Shown here: positions 12,743-24,158 of the stretch, piece after piece | Layout: the number at the start of each line of letters is the position of its first letter | Position numbering within the stretch: the first letter of the stretch is position 1 | Source of the DNA: Aquarana catesbeiana | Lineage: Eukaryota > Chordata > Amphibia > Anura > Ranidae | Assembly (NCBI RefSeq): GCF_042186555.1 | Contig: NC_133325.1 | Coordinates: forward strand, 674,363,640-674,427,639 | Length of the DNA stretch: 64,000 nt | Direction: 5' to 3' | Position numbers and translations under genes: made by a program | The notes under the pieces: generated by a model | Told to the model about the DNA's origin: nothing | Database searches by the model: none | The model's input: the letters and a program-made list of their open reading frames with translations, nothing else

Positions 12743-13095
12743 CCACTTCCCACCCACCGTCATATGATGTCCTTGACTTTGTGCGGGTATATCATTCAGA
12801 TATCGACTTTCAGCCAGCGATTCCCTACACCAGAAGTACGGTCATAGCAGCTGTTCCGCCGCTTGATCGTTCTTACGGACAGCGAGAGGGGATGTTCACC
12901 CCCCACTGCCCTCCGGTACTTCTACCGACTCACCGCTTCCATCGGTGAGCTGGAGACCGGATCCACTAGCCTCAGATGTTTACCATAGAGCCTTCCGGCG
13001 GACCACATGGTCGCTGGAGTCTGATCGTTCGGAGGCCGGGCGCAATGTTATCACATCATGCCCGGCCTCTGCATTCAAACGAACGGTGCCGCCGC

Positions 13096-13126
<31 letters not shown>

Positions 13127-13850
13127 CAGGCTTCCCAGCCTAGAGGTGAGATGTGGGGTCTTATTGACCCCACATCTCACTGTAAAGAGGACCGAGCATG
13201 CCATATTCCTATTACAAGGGATGTTTACATTCCTTGTAATAGGCATAAAAGTGATCAAAAAAACTTTTAAAGTGCCAAACTAAAAAAAAAAAGTGAAATT
13301 TTAACAAGAAGAAAAATTATTTCAAGCGCCCCTGTCCCCCGTGTGCTCGCACACAAAAGCAAATGCATACGTAAGTCCCGCCCACATATGAAAACGGTGT
13401 TCAAACCACACAGGTGAGGTATCGCCGCGAGCATTAGAGCGAGATCAATTATTCTAGACCTCCTCTGAAACTCAAAACATGTAACAGTAAAAAAAATTTA
13501 AATCGTCTCTGGAGATTTTTAAGTACTGAAGTTTGTCGCGATTCCACGAGCGTGTGCAATTTTGAAGCATGTTGGGTATCTATTTACTGGGCGTAACTTC
13601 ATCTTTCACATTATGTAAAAAAAATTGGGCTAACTTTACTGTTTTTTTTTTTTTTTGGCACAAAACTGTTTTAAAAAAAAAGTTAGAAAAATTGCTGTGC
13701 AAATACTGCGTGATAAAAAGCAACAACTGCCGTTGTATTCTCTAGGGTCTTTGCTAAAAAAGTTTGGGGGTTCTATGTAATTTTCTAGCAGAAAAAGATG
13801 ATTTTTACATGTAGGAGAGAAATGTCAGAATTGGCTTGGGTGACAAGTGG
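12743..13850. mobile_element. piggyBac-type MITE
   Basis: Flanked by TTAA at 12739-12742 and 13851-13854, with the left end ccacttcccacccaccg and the right end gacaagtgg. It shares the internal blocks of 6643-7851 ('gaggtatcgccgcgag', 'ttctctagggtct', 'taattttctagcag'). The unbroken ctctaggg word near 13740 is the empty counterpart of the hAT MITE insertion at 25188-25344. Confidence 0.8.
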
Positions 13851-13954
13851 TTAAGCAAATACAAGAATATGTAATATAATGTTTGCATTTAATAAAAGAA
13901 TTTGAGTAGTTAAATTATGTGTGAGTAACCTATTAACCTAAAATCAGTTCTTAT

Positions 13955-14275
13955 GGTTTTACTAACCTGACAGCTGCTTATTCTAAATGGGAAACCTTCA
14001 TTTTGTTTGCAAATATTAAAGATTCTAACTACCAGCAAGAATGAGTCCTTACTCTTAAAGAGCACCTGTAATTTCATATCCATCATGGCAGCGCCTGCTA
14101 GCTGGCATCTACTCAGCTGCTTCCACCACATACCTTCTGCCACTGCAGCATCACCAGCTGTCCCATTAAAGTGAATGGGACTATTGGCGAGTCAATAGCG
14201 GGTTAGAGGCGGAGGAGCTGCTGCGGGACAGATGACAGTTGCTCTTTAAATCCACTTGATTAACATCAAATCCAC
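13955..14275. repeat. dispersed repeat, reverse copy of 1275-1680
   Basis: In reverse complement it matches 1275-1680, including the TTAA-flanked MITE whose ends here are near 14056 (agagcacctgt) and 14250 (cagttgctct). The strong match outside the MITE shows this is one composite repeat unit. Confidence 0.65.
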
Positions 14276-14326
14276 CTTGGCCCAAACAACATTTTAAGCA
14301 AGAGTAAACCTTGAGTTGGTCTTTAA

Positions 14327-14626
14327 GCCCAGTTTCACACTGAGCTGCGGGAATGAAGCCGTGCGAGTTCAGCCGAACTCGCACAATTTCACTACCGCAT
14401 GTCAGTCCCGATTTTGACTGATTTCAGAGACATCTGTGCAGGTTTTTGCACCGATGTCAATGTAAATCGCTGCCCGAAATCACAAAAAGTAGTACACTAC
14501 TTTTTGAAATCGGTGCAGCACCGCAGATGCGGCGTTGCACCGATTAGGACGGTGCCATTGATGGCAATTGCCGCCGATTTGACATGTCAAATTGCATGTC
14601 AAAAACGCTCCAGTGTGAACCAGGGC
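14327..14626. mobile_element. Harbinger-like MITE with TAA duplication
   Basis: Left end gcccagtttcacactg and right end cagtgtgaaccagggc, flanked by TAA at 14324-14326 and 14627-14629. About 300 bp, no coding capacity. Same family as 37817-38033 by internal words ('gatttca', 'catctgtgc', 'gatgtcaat'). Confidence 0.75.
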
Positions 14627-14666
14627 TAAATGTTCACTTTGTTTACACTTGGTGGATTAGACTTAA

Positions 14667-16049
14667 AGTGGATGTAAACCCAATGTCATCCTTTCTAAAC
14701 TACTGCCATAGGGGTTATCTATAAGGATATACATGCCTCCTGGAGCTTGGTGGGTGGAGTCGTGATGTCGGTACACTCCCCACCCACCTCTACACTCCCC
14801 ACCCACCTCTACACTTCCCCACCCACCTCTACACTTCCCCACCCACCTCTGCACTTCCCCACCCACCTCTGCACTCCCCCACCCACCTCTGCACTCCCCC
14901 ACCCACCTCTGCACTCCCCCACCCACCTCTGCACTCCCCCACCCACCTCTGCACTCCCCCACCCACCTCTGCACTCCCCCACCCACCTCTGCACTCCCCC
15001 ACCCACCTCTGCACTCCCCCACCCACCTCTGCACTCCCCCACCCACCTCTGCACTCCCCCACCCACCTCTGCACTCCCCCACCCACCTCTGCACTCCCCC
15101 ACCCACCTCTACACTCCCCCACCCACCTCTACACTCCCCCACCCACCTCTACACTCCCCCACCCACCTCTACACTCCCCCACCCACCTCTACACTCCCCC
15201 ACCCACCTCTACACTCCCCCACCCACCTCTACACTCCCCCACCCACCTCTACACTCCCCCACCCACCTCTACACTCCCCCACCCACCTCTACACTCCCCC
15301 ACCCACCTCTACACTCCCCCACCCACCTCTACACTCCCCCACCCACCTCTACACTCCCCCACCCACCTCTACACTCCCCCACCCACCTCTACACTCCCCC
15401 ACCCACCTCTACACTCCCCCACCCACCTCTACACTCCCCCACCCACCTCTACACTCCCCCACCCACCTCTACACTCCCCCACCCACCTCTACACTCCCCC
15501 ACCCACCTCTACACTCCCCCACCCACCTCTACACTCCCCCACCCACCTCTACACTCCCCCACCCACCTCTACACTCCCCCACCCACCTCTACACTCCCCC
15601 ACCCACCTCTACACTCCCCCACCCACCTCTACACTCCCCCACCCACCTCTACACTCCCCCACCCACCTCTACACTCCCCTTGTCAATATGCATTTTCTCC
15701 TGCACTGCACTTCTGCTATGATCTCTAACATCCAGTGAAAAGACAGGAAAGTAACCACATGACTTCAGCATGCCAAATCATGCTGAGGTGTGGAACAGCC
15801 AATCCTTGCAGAGCTGCTGAAGAAAGGAGTGGGGGTGGGAATTAAAAAAATAATGCATGTCTTAGGCTAGTGCACGAGATATGTAAATCACCTGTCACTC
15901 AAGCAAGGGGGAGGATTTGACAAAGTTTTTCTCTGTCAAGATTTATCTTACTGAACAATAAAAGAGAATTGCTCAGAGCTGGATTAACTCTTTGTGGCAA
16001 TATTGGACTCAAATGATAGGAAATCTTATACTCCTACTTTACATCCACT
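14667..16049. mobile_element. TTAA-flanked MITE carrying a minisatellite
   Basis: TTAA at 14663-14666 and 16050-16053 encloses ends agtggatgtaaac and tttacatccact, an inverted repeat. The element would be about 480 bp without the tandem array at 14782-15676. The array expanded inside the MITE, or the MITE family carries it. Confidence 0.75.
14782..15676. repeat. 20-bp minisatellite, 45 copies
   Basis: The unit is acccacctctacactccccc. The first step is 19 bp, then 20 bp throughout. Two variants are zoned: units at about 14851-15100 read gcact, those before and after read acact, and the first few carry cttcccc. The + strand is almost free of G outside the variant base; the complement is G-rich with repeated gggtggggg. 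Open frames on both strands are repeat artefacts. Confidence 0.97.
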
Positions 16050-16053
16050 TTAA

Positions 16054-16370
16054 ACCCAGTTCACACTGTTGCGGTGTGGGAACCGCTAGCGATTTGGGCA
16101 GGAAATGCACCAAATTGCTGTTAAAATCATGCGATTCTGCAACAGTGCGATTGAGCCATTCATTTTGTATGGCTAAAATCGCACTGCTTTGTCACCACAA
16201 TCGCGCAAGACCCATTTTTTTGCTGCACAAGAACTGCACTGTGTTTTTGTAAACAGATTTTAAGGTGTTAACACACACACAGCGGTTCGCATGAAGGGGG
16301 TACAATTTTGATATGGAGGGGGAAACGCACAGAAATCGCTGCAAATTCTTCCCAAATGTGAATCGGGCCT
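16054..16370. mobile_element. 'ttcacact' MITE
   Basis: Left end acccagttcacactg directly follows the TTAA of the preceding MITE; the right end reads aatgtgaatcgggcct. Internally it has 'gcgattttgg' and 'aatcgcac' words. The copies are diverged, so boundaries are approximate. Confidence 0.5.
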
Positions 16371-17130
16371 TAGTCTCCTACACCGATATGGGTATGTAAA
16401 TTCCGGCACTAAAACGTAGTTGTGGCTTTAGTGCAGTTCTCACAGCCCAGGATCTGTTCTGTCCACCTCCGATGTTAATAAAACATATACTTTTCACAGA
16501 ATACTAGACGCTTTGTGTTTGGACAAGGTGGAGATTATCTTCCCCTCTTTCCTTGTTCATTTACAGAACGCCTTTTATTCTGTGAAAAGAACACAAGCTT
16601 TATGAATGACTGAGGTGGGAGAGCGAGTGACTCCCTGTACTAGAACTGTATGTGTTATTTTACAGTGGTGTATGAGAGTAATCATCGTAGGAGTCTTACT
16701 GAATGCAGAAACAGCCAGTTATAGGGAAACTATCATTAGAGATATTATAGCCACTTTTTGGGGACCAGTGACATTATTACATCAGTGCTATAAAAATGCA
16801 CTGATCAATGTATAAATGACACTGGCAGGGAAGGGGTTAACGGGGGCGATGAAGGGGTTAAATGTGTTCACTCGGCGTTTTCTAACGGGTAGGGGAGATG
16901 GGCTGCCTGGGACATGATAGAAATTGCTGTTCCCGATTACTGAGAACAGCAGATCTCTGAGATGTCCCCTGTCGGGTATCCGCCTTGTTTACAAAGGCAG
17001 ATCCCCGTTCTGCCTCTGTACAGCGATCACGGGCGTGCGCCAGCAATCTCGCATGCACACACTGACTTAAGGGTACGACGATTCATGCAGGAGAGCCACA
17101 GTATAAGTACGGTAGGTGGTTGGCAAGTGG
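16371..17130. repeat. piggyBac-type MITE, left end unclear
   Basis: The right end 'ggttggcaagtgg' is followed by TTAA at 17131-17134. The block 'actggcagggaaggggttaa' and neighbours at 16780-16870 match 17800-17860 and 26380-26450. I cannot define the left end; 16371-16600 may be unrelated intron. Confidence 0.5.
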
Positions 17131-17134
17131 TTAA

Positions 17135-17371
17135 CCACTTCAGCCCCGGACCATTTGGCTGACAAAGACCAGAGCACTTTTTGCGATTCGGCACTGCGTC
17201 ATTTTACCTGACAATTGCGCGGCCGTGCGACGTGGCTCCCAAACAAAATTGACATCCTTTTTTCCCCCCACAAATAGAGCTTTCTTTTGGTGGTATTTGA
17301 TTGCCTCTGCGGTTTTTATTTTTTGCGCTATAAACAAAAAAAGCGACAATTTTGAAGAAAACACTATTTTT

Positions 17372-17455
<84 letters not shown>

Positions 17456-17468
17456 TATGTATGTATGT

Positions 17469-17509
<41 letters not shown>

Positions 17510-18193
17510 AATATATATTTTTTTTTTTCCCTCAGTTTAGGCCGATATGTATTCTTCTACATATTTTTGGTAAAGAAAATCGCAATAAGAGCATATTCAT
17601 TGGTTTGCGCAAAAGTTATAGCGTCTACAAAATAGGAGATAGTTTTATGGCTTTTTTATTATTATTATTATTATTATTATTTTTTTTTTTTTACTAGTAA
17701 TGGCGACGATCTGCAATTTTTATCGGGACTGCGACATTATGGCGGACACGTCGGACAATTTTGACACATTTTTGGGACCATTGCCAATTTTTACAGCGAT
17801 CAGTGCTATAAAATTGCATTGATTACTGTAAAAATGACACTGGCAGTGAAGGGGTTAAGTGTGTCCTGTTGTGTGTTCTAACTGAAGGGGGGAGGGGACT
17901 GTGCAAGGGAGATGACAGATCACTGTTCATACTCTGTGTGAACAGACAATCTGTCTGTTCTCACTTCACAGAACCGGAAACTGTGTTTACACACACACAG
18001 ATCCCGGTTCACCGTGTGCCCCGAGTGATCGCGGGAGCCCGGCGGTGATTGCGACCGCCGGGCACTTGCATTGGCTCCATGGGCGAGCAGGGTGCACGCA
18101 CGCGCCCCCTAGTGGCTGTCTGTTACTGCCGTATCATGACTGCAGCCAAGCCATGTTGCCACAGTACAACTGCAGCGGCTGGTCGGCATGCGG
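17135..18193. mobile_element. piggyBac-type MITE (ccacttcagcccc subfamily)
   Basis: TTAA at 17131-17134 and 18194-18197. Left end ccacttcagccccggacc; right end catgcgg. Internal family blocks 'aaagctctatttgtgg' (reverse), 'tttgcgcaaacca' (reverse) and 'gcgatcagtgctataaa' recur at 26022-26931 and 48284-49580. It shares its left TTAA with the preceding MITE, so the two are tandem. AT tracts at 17375-17445 and 17472-17506 lie inside. Confidence 0.8.
17375..17506. repeat. (AT)n microsatellites
   Basis: Two alternating AT tracts (17375-17445 and 17472-17506), separated by 'acacacatatatatgtatg' and 'ttaaa'. An (ATT)n then T-run follows at about 17656-17692. Confidence 0.95.
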
Positions 18194-18197
18194 TTAA

Positions 18198-18960
18198 AGA
18201 TGTTATAAAGTTAAAACTTTTTTTGCTTTAAAGTGATTGTAAACCCCAGTCATGGAATTTGAGAAAATCACATATATCTGCAGTGTTTACTACTTTCCAA
18301 AGCTCTAAGTGTGGTTTCTCTCTGGTGCTTAGTTCCTCTGTTATCAGCATGAGTCACTTCTGAGAAGTTTTCCGACACATGAGATAGGAGGGAGAACTCA
18401 GCAGACAGCTTGTCTATTCAGAACACAGTTCTACTTCTGGAGGGGGGGGGGGGGGGGTGCGCTTGGCCTCCAATCAGAAGAGAAATATTACAGCGCACAC
18501 ATGCAAAAAGATTCACCTCCAGCAAGGCTAATTTAAAAACACCTAAACATTCTCAAAAAGACATTTGTTCCTGACAGGTGAAGAAAGATTGCTAATAAAA
18601 AAAAACACATTATACTTATCTGCTCTGTGCAGTGGTTTTGCACAAAGCAGCCCAGAGTGCCCAAGCAGCTTGCTCTAAGGGGGCACCCAATCGGGAGCGC
18701 CCCTCAGCCGCGGCTCTTTGTCCATTCACACACGGAGCTATGGCGCAGGCCCTACCCCATCCACTTTCTGATTCTCACTGGCTGTGATTGACAGTGGGAG
18801 CTGATCGCTCCTGCTGTTGCCAAAAGCCAGTCAGGAGTGCAAGTCCCTGAAGAAGCAAGGCTCTCGTGGACTTTGTTGGATTGAGAGGGTGCTCAGAAAA
18901 GTATTGGGGGGGGGGGGGGGGGGGGTACGACACTTGCACGCAGAAGGATTTTTACCTTCA
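18198..18960. repeat. repeat-rich intron with two poly(G) tracts
   Basis: Begins near 18228 with 'ttaaagtgattgtaaacc', the same end as the MITE at 59141-59605, but no matching right end is visible, so it is truncated. G16 at 18442-18457 and G20 at 18906-18925. No gene. Confidence 0.55.
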
Positions 18961-19435
18961 TGCATAGAATGAAGACACAGGTGCTTGGGGGAGGAGGAGT
19001 TTCAGGAGGCGTGGTTAATACTGGAATCAAATCTTGCAGGCAGCAGGGTTCCGTAGTAGTCAGAACAATTGATTTAGAAGCGGCTAAAGCTAACTTTTTT
19101 TGTTTTCCTTTTTGAGATTAAGATTTTACATAAATGAGCAAAAGATGACCTCTGTGTTCACTGGTTTGTCTTAACTCTTACTGCATCTTTCTCTGGACAG
19201 TTTGGTCTTTTTAAAATAAGCTGAAAAATAACCATTAATGGTCAGATCACCAGATGAACACAAAGGGAGAAAAAAAAGCCTTAAACAGTTACCAAACGCT
19301 TCATATTGGTTTGCTGAAGTTTAATACATTTTGCTTTGGGGTTAAATACTGATTTAATTTCCAGAAGAGTGTAATTGGTTGTCTAGGCTGTTAAATTTTT
19401 GTTTTGAAAAGCTTGGTATCTTTCGTCTGACTTGG
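18961..19435. other. intron, no recognised repeat
   Basis: AT-rich sequence of lower repetitiveness. It contains 'accattaatggtcagatc' near 19230 and 'cagatgaacacaaag' at 19250. A conservation test would show whether any part is constrained; the sequence alone does not. Confidence 0.4.
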
Positions 19436-19850
19436 TTAAAGGAGAAGTCCAGCCAAAGCTCGTTTGACTGGGCTTCTCCTATGGATCACAGGAGTGCAAT
19501 TCGCTTTGCACTCCTGTGACCCATTTTTAGCAGAGAGCAGACTGAAGTCCGCTCTCTGGCATTGCATCATCGTGGCAGTCTGGATCCGCCTGGTACCTTG
19601 AATGACACCCGTCTCAGCGAGCCGCTGAGAGCCTGAGATGGCCTCTCCCCGCCCCTCTACAGCCCAGCGCTCCAAAGAGCAAGGAGGAGCAGAGCGGAGA
19701 GCTGCTGATTGACAGTGAGCAGCTCTCTGCTCTGGGAGCTGTAAGAACCGAGCCATTGGCGATGTTTGATCGCTCGGTTCTCAGTGTAGAGGCGCCGGGG
19801 GACAGATGCAGCATCAGGCCATGCTGCATCCAGCTAGGTTGTTAAACTGG
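19436..19850. repeat. TTAA-type MITE, one end
   Basis: TTAA at 19436-19439 is followed by 'aggagaagtccagcc'; a local inverted repeat pairs 'cacaggagtgcaa' (19487) with 'ttgcactcctgtg' (19506). The right end is unclear, near 19845. Confidence 0.45.
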
Positions 19851-21555
19851 AATAACCCTAAAACCTTTACTTTTAAGAGGTGATAGTGATTTGAAATATT
19901 CACACAAGTATGGTGCTTCATTAAGGTTCTAGAAGCCTTTTGGTGCAATAATCTCTAAATGACTGGGTTATCTACGCGATAAAAAAAAGCAGTATTGATC
20001 TGGTCTCGCATTGAACTTTGTAAGCTGCTTTTCCATTTAGGCAGTGGAGAAAAGATAAATGTGTATTGTGTGAATGTCAGCTTTTCCCCTTGTACTACAA
20101 TTCCAGCTGTTCTTCAAGTCTCACGCCAACATGCACAGCTGTCAGAATACAGACAACCTCTAACCGACCTTTCCTCGGCTTGCTTCAGCTATGATATCTA
20201 GATATAAAACTGTGCTGGGCAGATTTATTTAGTTTATTTTATGCAATCCTGTCACTATCCAGCGCATTTCTAATTTTAAGCATATGAGAAAAAAACATAA
20301 TTGTTACCTTCAGTAAAAATTGCCTGTCAAAACAATTGGTAGATCTATGCAGTCAGATGAAATTAAATGCTGTTCTTGATTTTATTTTGTTGCCTCCCAG
20401 TAAGGCCACCTAGCATACAGAGCAGACTGTCTGCAGTGCTGACAAGGTTCTGGAACGAAGAAGACGTGTCCTGGAACCTCCAATTCTGAATGCCCAGGGC
20501 CCTAAATGCTGGTGTCACTCGGTACATCTGAGCCCCAGCCTGCCATAGACTTTGACCAGCTACACACTGAAGCTCTGTGGGAGGGAAGCACTGCAGCTGT
20601 ACAGCCCAATGTGCAAGGGACCCGGTATTCTAGGTTGGCCTTGCCTCCTCCATAAAGAGAAGCTTCACCCTGTAAACAAAAATGTAAGTCTGTAGCTTCA
20701 AATACTGTAGATGCTAACGTTTAAAAAGTACATCCTTGCCTGTCCCACGATCCAGCGATGTCCTCACCCAGCTTTCCTGGTCTTTGAGTCCAGACGCCAG
20801 TATCTTAACTGTGGGCAGCTGACTGCGACTCCTTATGCCTCACAGCTGGCTGCCCACTCGCATGTGCGAGTCGTGCTTCACCATGTAAATGGTCCTGCAG
20901 TCTCCTGGGACCTGTGACGTGTCCCAAAAGACTGCCTGGGAAGGAAGGGTCTGAACTGTCAAAAATCAAGTACCCCCTCAAATATATTCAAATTATTGGG
21001 GAGGGGGGGTGAGGAGAAGCAGAACCTCTCCTTTTGTGTGAAGTTTCGCTTTAACCTCTGATTATTGTAAATGTCAACAATATAATTAAGCTTTTATGTA
21101 ATAAAAAATCTGAGGCTTCTGCTGACATGTTTGTGAATTTAAATTTTTGAAAGAATTTGGTTGGGAGAAAAGAAAAGGTAACTGCCATTGAGTTGATTTT
21201 GGTCTTGGAGCCTCCAAAGCCATCCTGATTTTCCTGGAGTCTGTGACCATGTATAAACTGAGATATGAGGTGGTGGTCGCTTTATAAGCATCTGATTTTT
21301 TTTTTTTTTTTTTTGCTTATGCATGTATGCGTCCAGCCCAGCATTTTAGTTTGCCCAGGAGGTACAGGAGCAGCACCCAGCCCTGCAGCCTTTGTCTATG
21401 GCTGGACAGGGCTGAATGCTATACTGACTGAAACTTGCATTTTGGACCCTATGCTTTCAGGTATGTATACCTGAAATTCAGGTATTCTGTGTTCTGGGCA
21501 CAGGTCCCTGAATGTATAGTGCCTTAAATGCGAGTACTAAGTTCAGTCTGCCATA
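19851..21555. other. intron, mostly unclassified
   Basis: No exon or gene recognised. A short right end 'agtttcgctttaa' at 21043-21055 also occurs at 35187-35199, indicating one or two truncated TTAA-type MITEs. A poly-T of about 18 lies at 21297-21314. Confidence 0.4.
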
Positions 21556-21557
21556 TA

Positions 21558-22625
21558 CAGTGCATACGGAAAGTATTCATGCGCTTCACTTTTTCCACAT
21601 TTTGTTATTTTGCAGCCTTATTCCAAAATGGATTAAAGCGGAGGTCCGCCCAAGGAAAAAAAAAAAAAAAAAACAGCAGCTACACATACTGCAGCTGCTG
21701 GCTTTTAATAATATATCCCTTACCTGTCCTGGAGTCCAGCAATGTCGGCACAGCTTTACTGTAGGGGTAGTATTGGCCAGGTTAATGAGCAGTGCCTTGT
21801 TTCCCCCAGACATGCTTGCCATTCAGGTCAAAGCATTCAATCTGTTTCATCAGACCAGAGAATTTTGTTTCTCATGGTCAGTCCTTCAGGTGCCTTTTGG
21901 CAAACTCCAGGCGGACTGTCATGTGCCTTTCACTGAGCAGTGGCGTCCGTCTGGCCACTCTACCATACAGGCCTGATTGGGGGACTGCTGCAGAGATGGT
22001 GGTTCTTGGCTCATCGGCTTCTTGGTCACCTCCCTGGCTAAGACCCTTCTCGCCTGATCGCTCAGTTTAACCGGGTGACCCGCTCTAGGAAGAATCCTGG
22101 TAGTTCCAAACTTTTTTCATTTACGAATGATGGATGCCACTGTGCTCATTGGGACCTTTTAATGCTGCAGAACTGTTTCGGTACCCTTCCCCAGATCTGT
22201 GCCTGTCTCAGAGGTCTACAAGACAATTCATGGCTTGGTTTGTGCTCTGACATGCACTGTTAACTGTGGGACCTAGACAGGTGTGTGCCTTTCCAAATCG
22301 TGTCCAATCAACTGAGTTTACCTTACCACAGGTGGACTCCAGTCAAGTTGTAGAAACATCTCAAGGATGATCAGTGGAAACAGTATGCACCTGAGCTCAA
22401 TTTTGAGCATCCTAGCAAAGGCTGTGATTACTTGTGTACGTGAGATTTTTTCCTTTTTTTTTAAATTTGCAAAGATTTCAAACAAACTTCTTTTACGTTG
22501 TCGTTATGGGGTATAGCTTGTAGAATTTTGAGGAAAATAATGAATTCAATCAATCTTGGAATAAGGGGTTAACATAACAAAATGTGGAAAAAGTGAAGCG
22601 CTGTAAATACTTTCTGGATGCACTA
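21558..22625 (-). pseudogene. Tc1-type transposon, internally deleted
   Basis: Ends 'cagtgcatacggaaagtatt' and the complementary 'aatactttctggatgcact' face each other; TA lies at 21556-21557. On the minus strand the N-terminal helix-turn-helix region of a Tc1 transposase is legible in pieces: KVPMSTVASIIRK, KFGTTR and PRAG, then KLSD and REVTKK. The catalytic D34E core is missing: it is deleted and replaced by the repeat at 21634-21762. It has several stops and is non-functional. Confidence 0.85.
21634..21762. mobile_element. truncated TTAA-type MITE inside Tc1
   Basis: Starts at ttaaagcggaggtccgccc, the same end type as 27447-27879, and runs through a poly-A stretch to about 21762 where Tc1 sequence ('actgtaggggtagtattggcc') resumes. 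The right MITE end is absent. Confidence 0.55.
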
Positions 22626-22627
22626 TA

Positions 22628-23199
22628 GTTTTGGCAGGCTGCAGAGAGCAGGGCTGAGCGCCGCACCTGTGCCCTCCAAACACACTAAAACACGGTGATT
22701 GTCCAAAAACAGGGTAAATGCTGAGTGTACAAGTAGCCTAATTCTCAAAACAGGAATTGGGATAGCTATGACAATATTTGCTGTCACTTTGTAAATCTGT
22801 TCTCTTCGCTTGGGAGTTTATGGTGTCCCTCCTCACCTTTTGCATGTTACAGCACCTTTCTGTTGACATCCAAATATGTGGAAAAATGTATGTCCATGAT
22901 ATGCAGGCATTTGATATTTTAGGTAAAATCAGGGGAACGCTGCACTGGCCAGTAAGGCCCCTTGTACACGGGCATCAGAATTTACTGATGTTTACTCAGG
23001 AATTTGTTGACAGTTACAGTAAGAAAAAAACTGTATAAAGATAGACCTTGAGTAATGCTGTGTATAGGCATGTAATGGTGTGTAAGCGTATCGACAAGTA
23101 ACTCTTCATTGCCAGTGTTGTAATATACTAATTTATACTCGCGTAAACATGCTTATAGGTGCAAGCACTTAGTTGTATGCTTATAAATGCATAAACAAG
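22628..23199. other. intron, unclassified
   Basis: No gene. A lone 'aaggccccttgtacacgg' near 22955 resembles the left end of a 'ttcacact'-type MITE without a partner. Confidence 0.4.
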
Positions 23200-23600
23200 C
23201 ATATGTGCAAAAATTGGACAAAAAAAGAAGGGGATATTTGCGCTAACCACTATATAATAATAAATATATACAAAAATATATATGTGCACAAGTGATATGA
23301 CTAAAGTGTGATTAAATGCTGCACCTCTATAGGTCAAATACCAAAACCTAAAACCAATATTAAGAAAGAAAAAGATGCGCAAAGAAACCGCTACAAATAA
23401 CAATAAATATTGTTGTGAACAGATTCTCTAAAACATAATGTGAAAAATTGAATGGTGCATCAAAAACAAATAGTTCATGTAATATAAAAAATAAATGAAT
23501 AAAACCAAAAGTGAATTCATCAAAAACAGAAAGTCCCAAAATGATTCTTCAAAATTTAGGAGATGTCAAAGTCCTCCTTTTAGCTCAAACGCCTGAAACA
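23200..23600. repeat. dispersed repeat, possible Penelope-like tail
   Basis: A-rich string of short words ('gatatttgcgctaacc', 'gtgattaaatgctgcacc') with no ORF. Style is like 6015-6480 and 63410-63990. Family assignment is inferred from style only. Confidence 0.3.
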
Positions 23601-24158
23601 GTGTTTAGGAGCATTAAGCATTTTCATGTGTACATTGATTATAGTGAAAAGTAAGCAAGCATTTGCTTATAAAAGAAATGCCCATAAACTCTCAAACTCT
23701 TTGCAATATGAGCTGCTATGAGCATTTTTTTTATGCAGCTTTTTCTGCTGTCTAATGTGCGTGGACCCTTAAAATGTTTTCAGATTTTCTCATTTCTTGA
23801 CGTGTTTTCATTGAGATTTGGTCCAGTGTTACAATCTGTGAAAATGTTTTAGATGAAATTAAAAAAATATTAAACCACTTACTGACCGCCTAACTGTAAA
23901 TGTACGTCATTACTTTGATGTTTAATACTGGGGTATCTTTATTTACAGCAGGCGGCCGGCTTTCATATAAAAGTGGTCTCAGAGGCTGATTCATCACGAG
24001 ATTGTTTTTATAGGCAGAAGCAGTCTTTTTTTTTTTTTACCACAGAGCTCAAAATTAAAGAGGACCTGTGATGCTTATTTCCATTGCAAGGGATGTTTGC
24101 ATTCCTTGTAATAGGAATAAAAGTCATCACACGCACACAGAATCGAACGCATACTTAA

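Noticed and set aside
14663..15721. Open frame of 324 codons (+) and several on the minus strand
   Set aside because: They are the 20-bp tandem repeat; Pro/Thr/His or Gly/Trp-rich periodic peptides with no other support.
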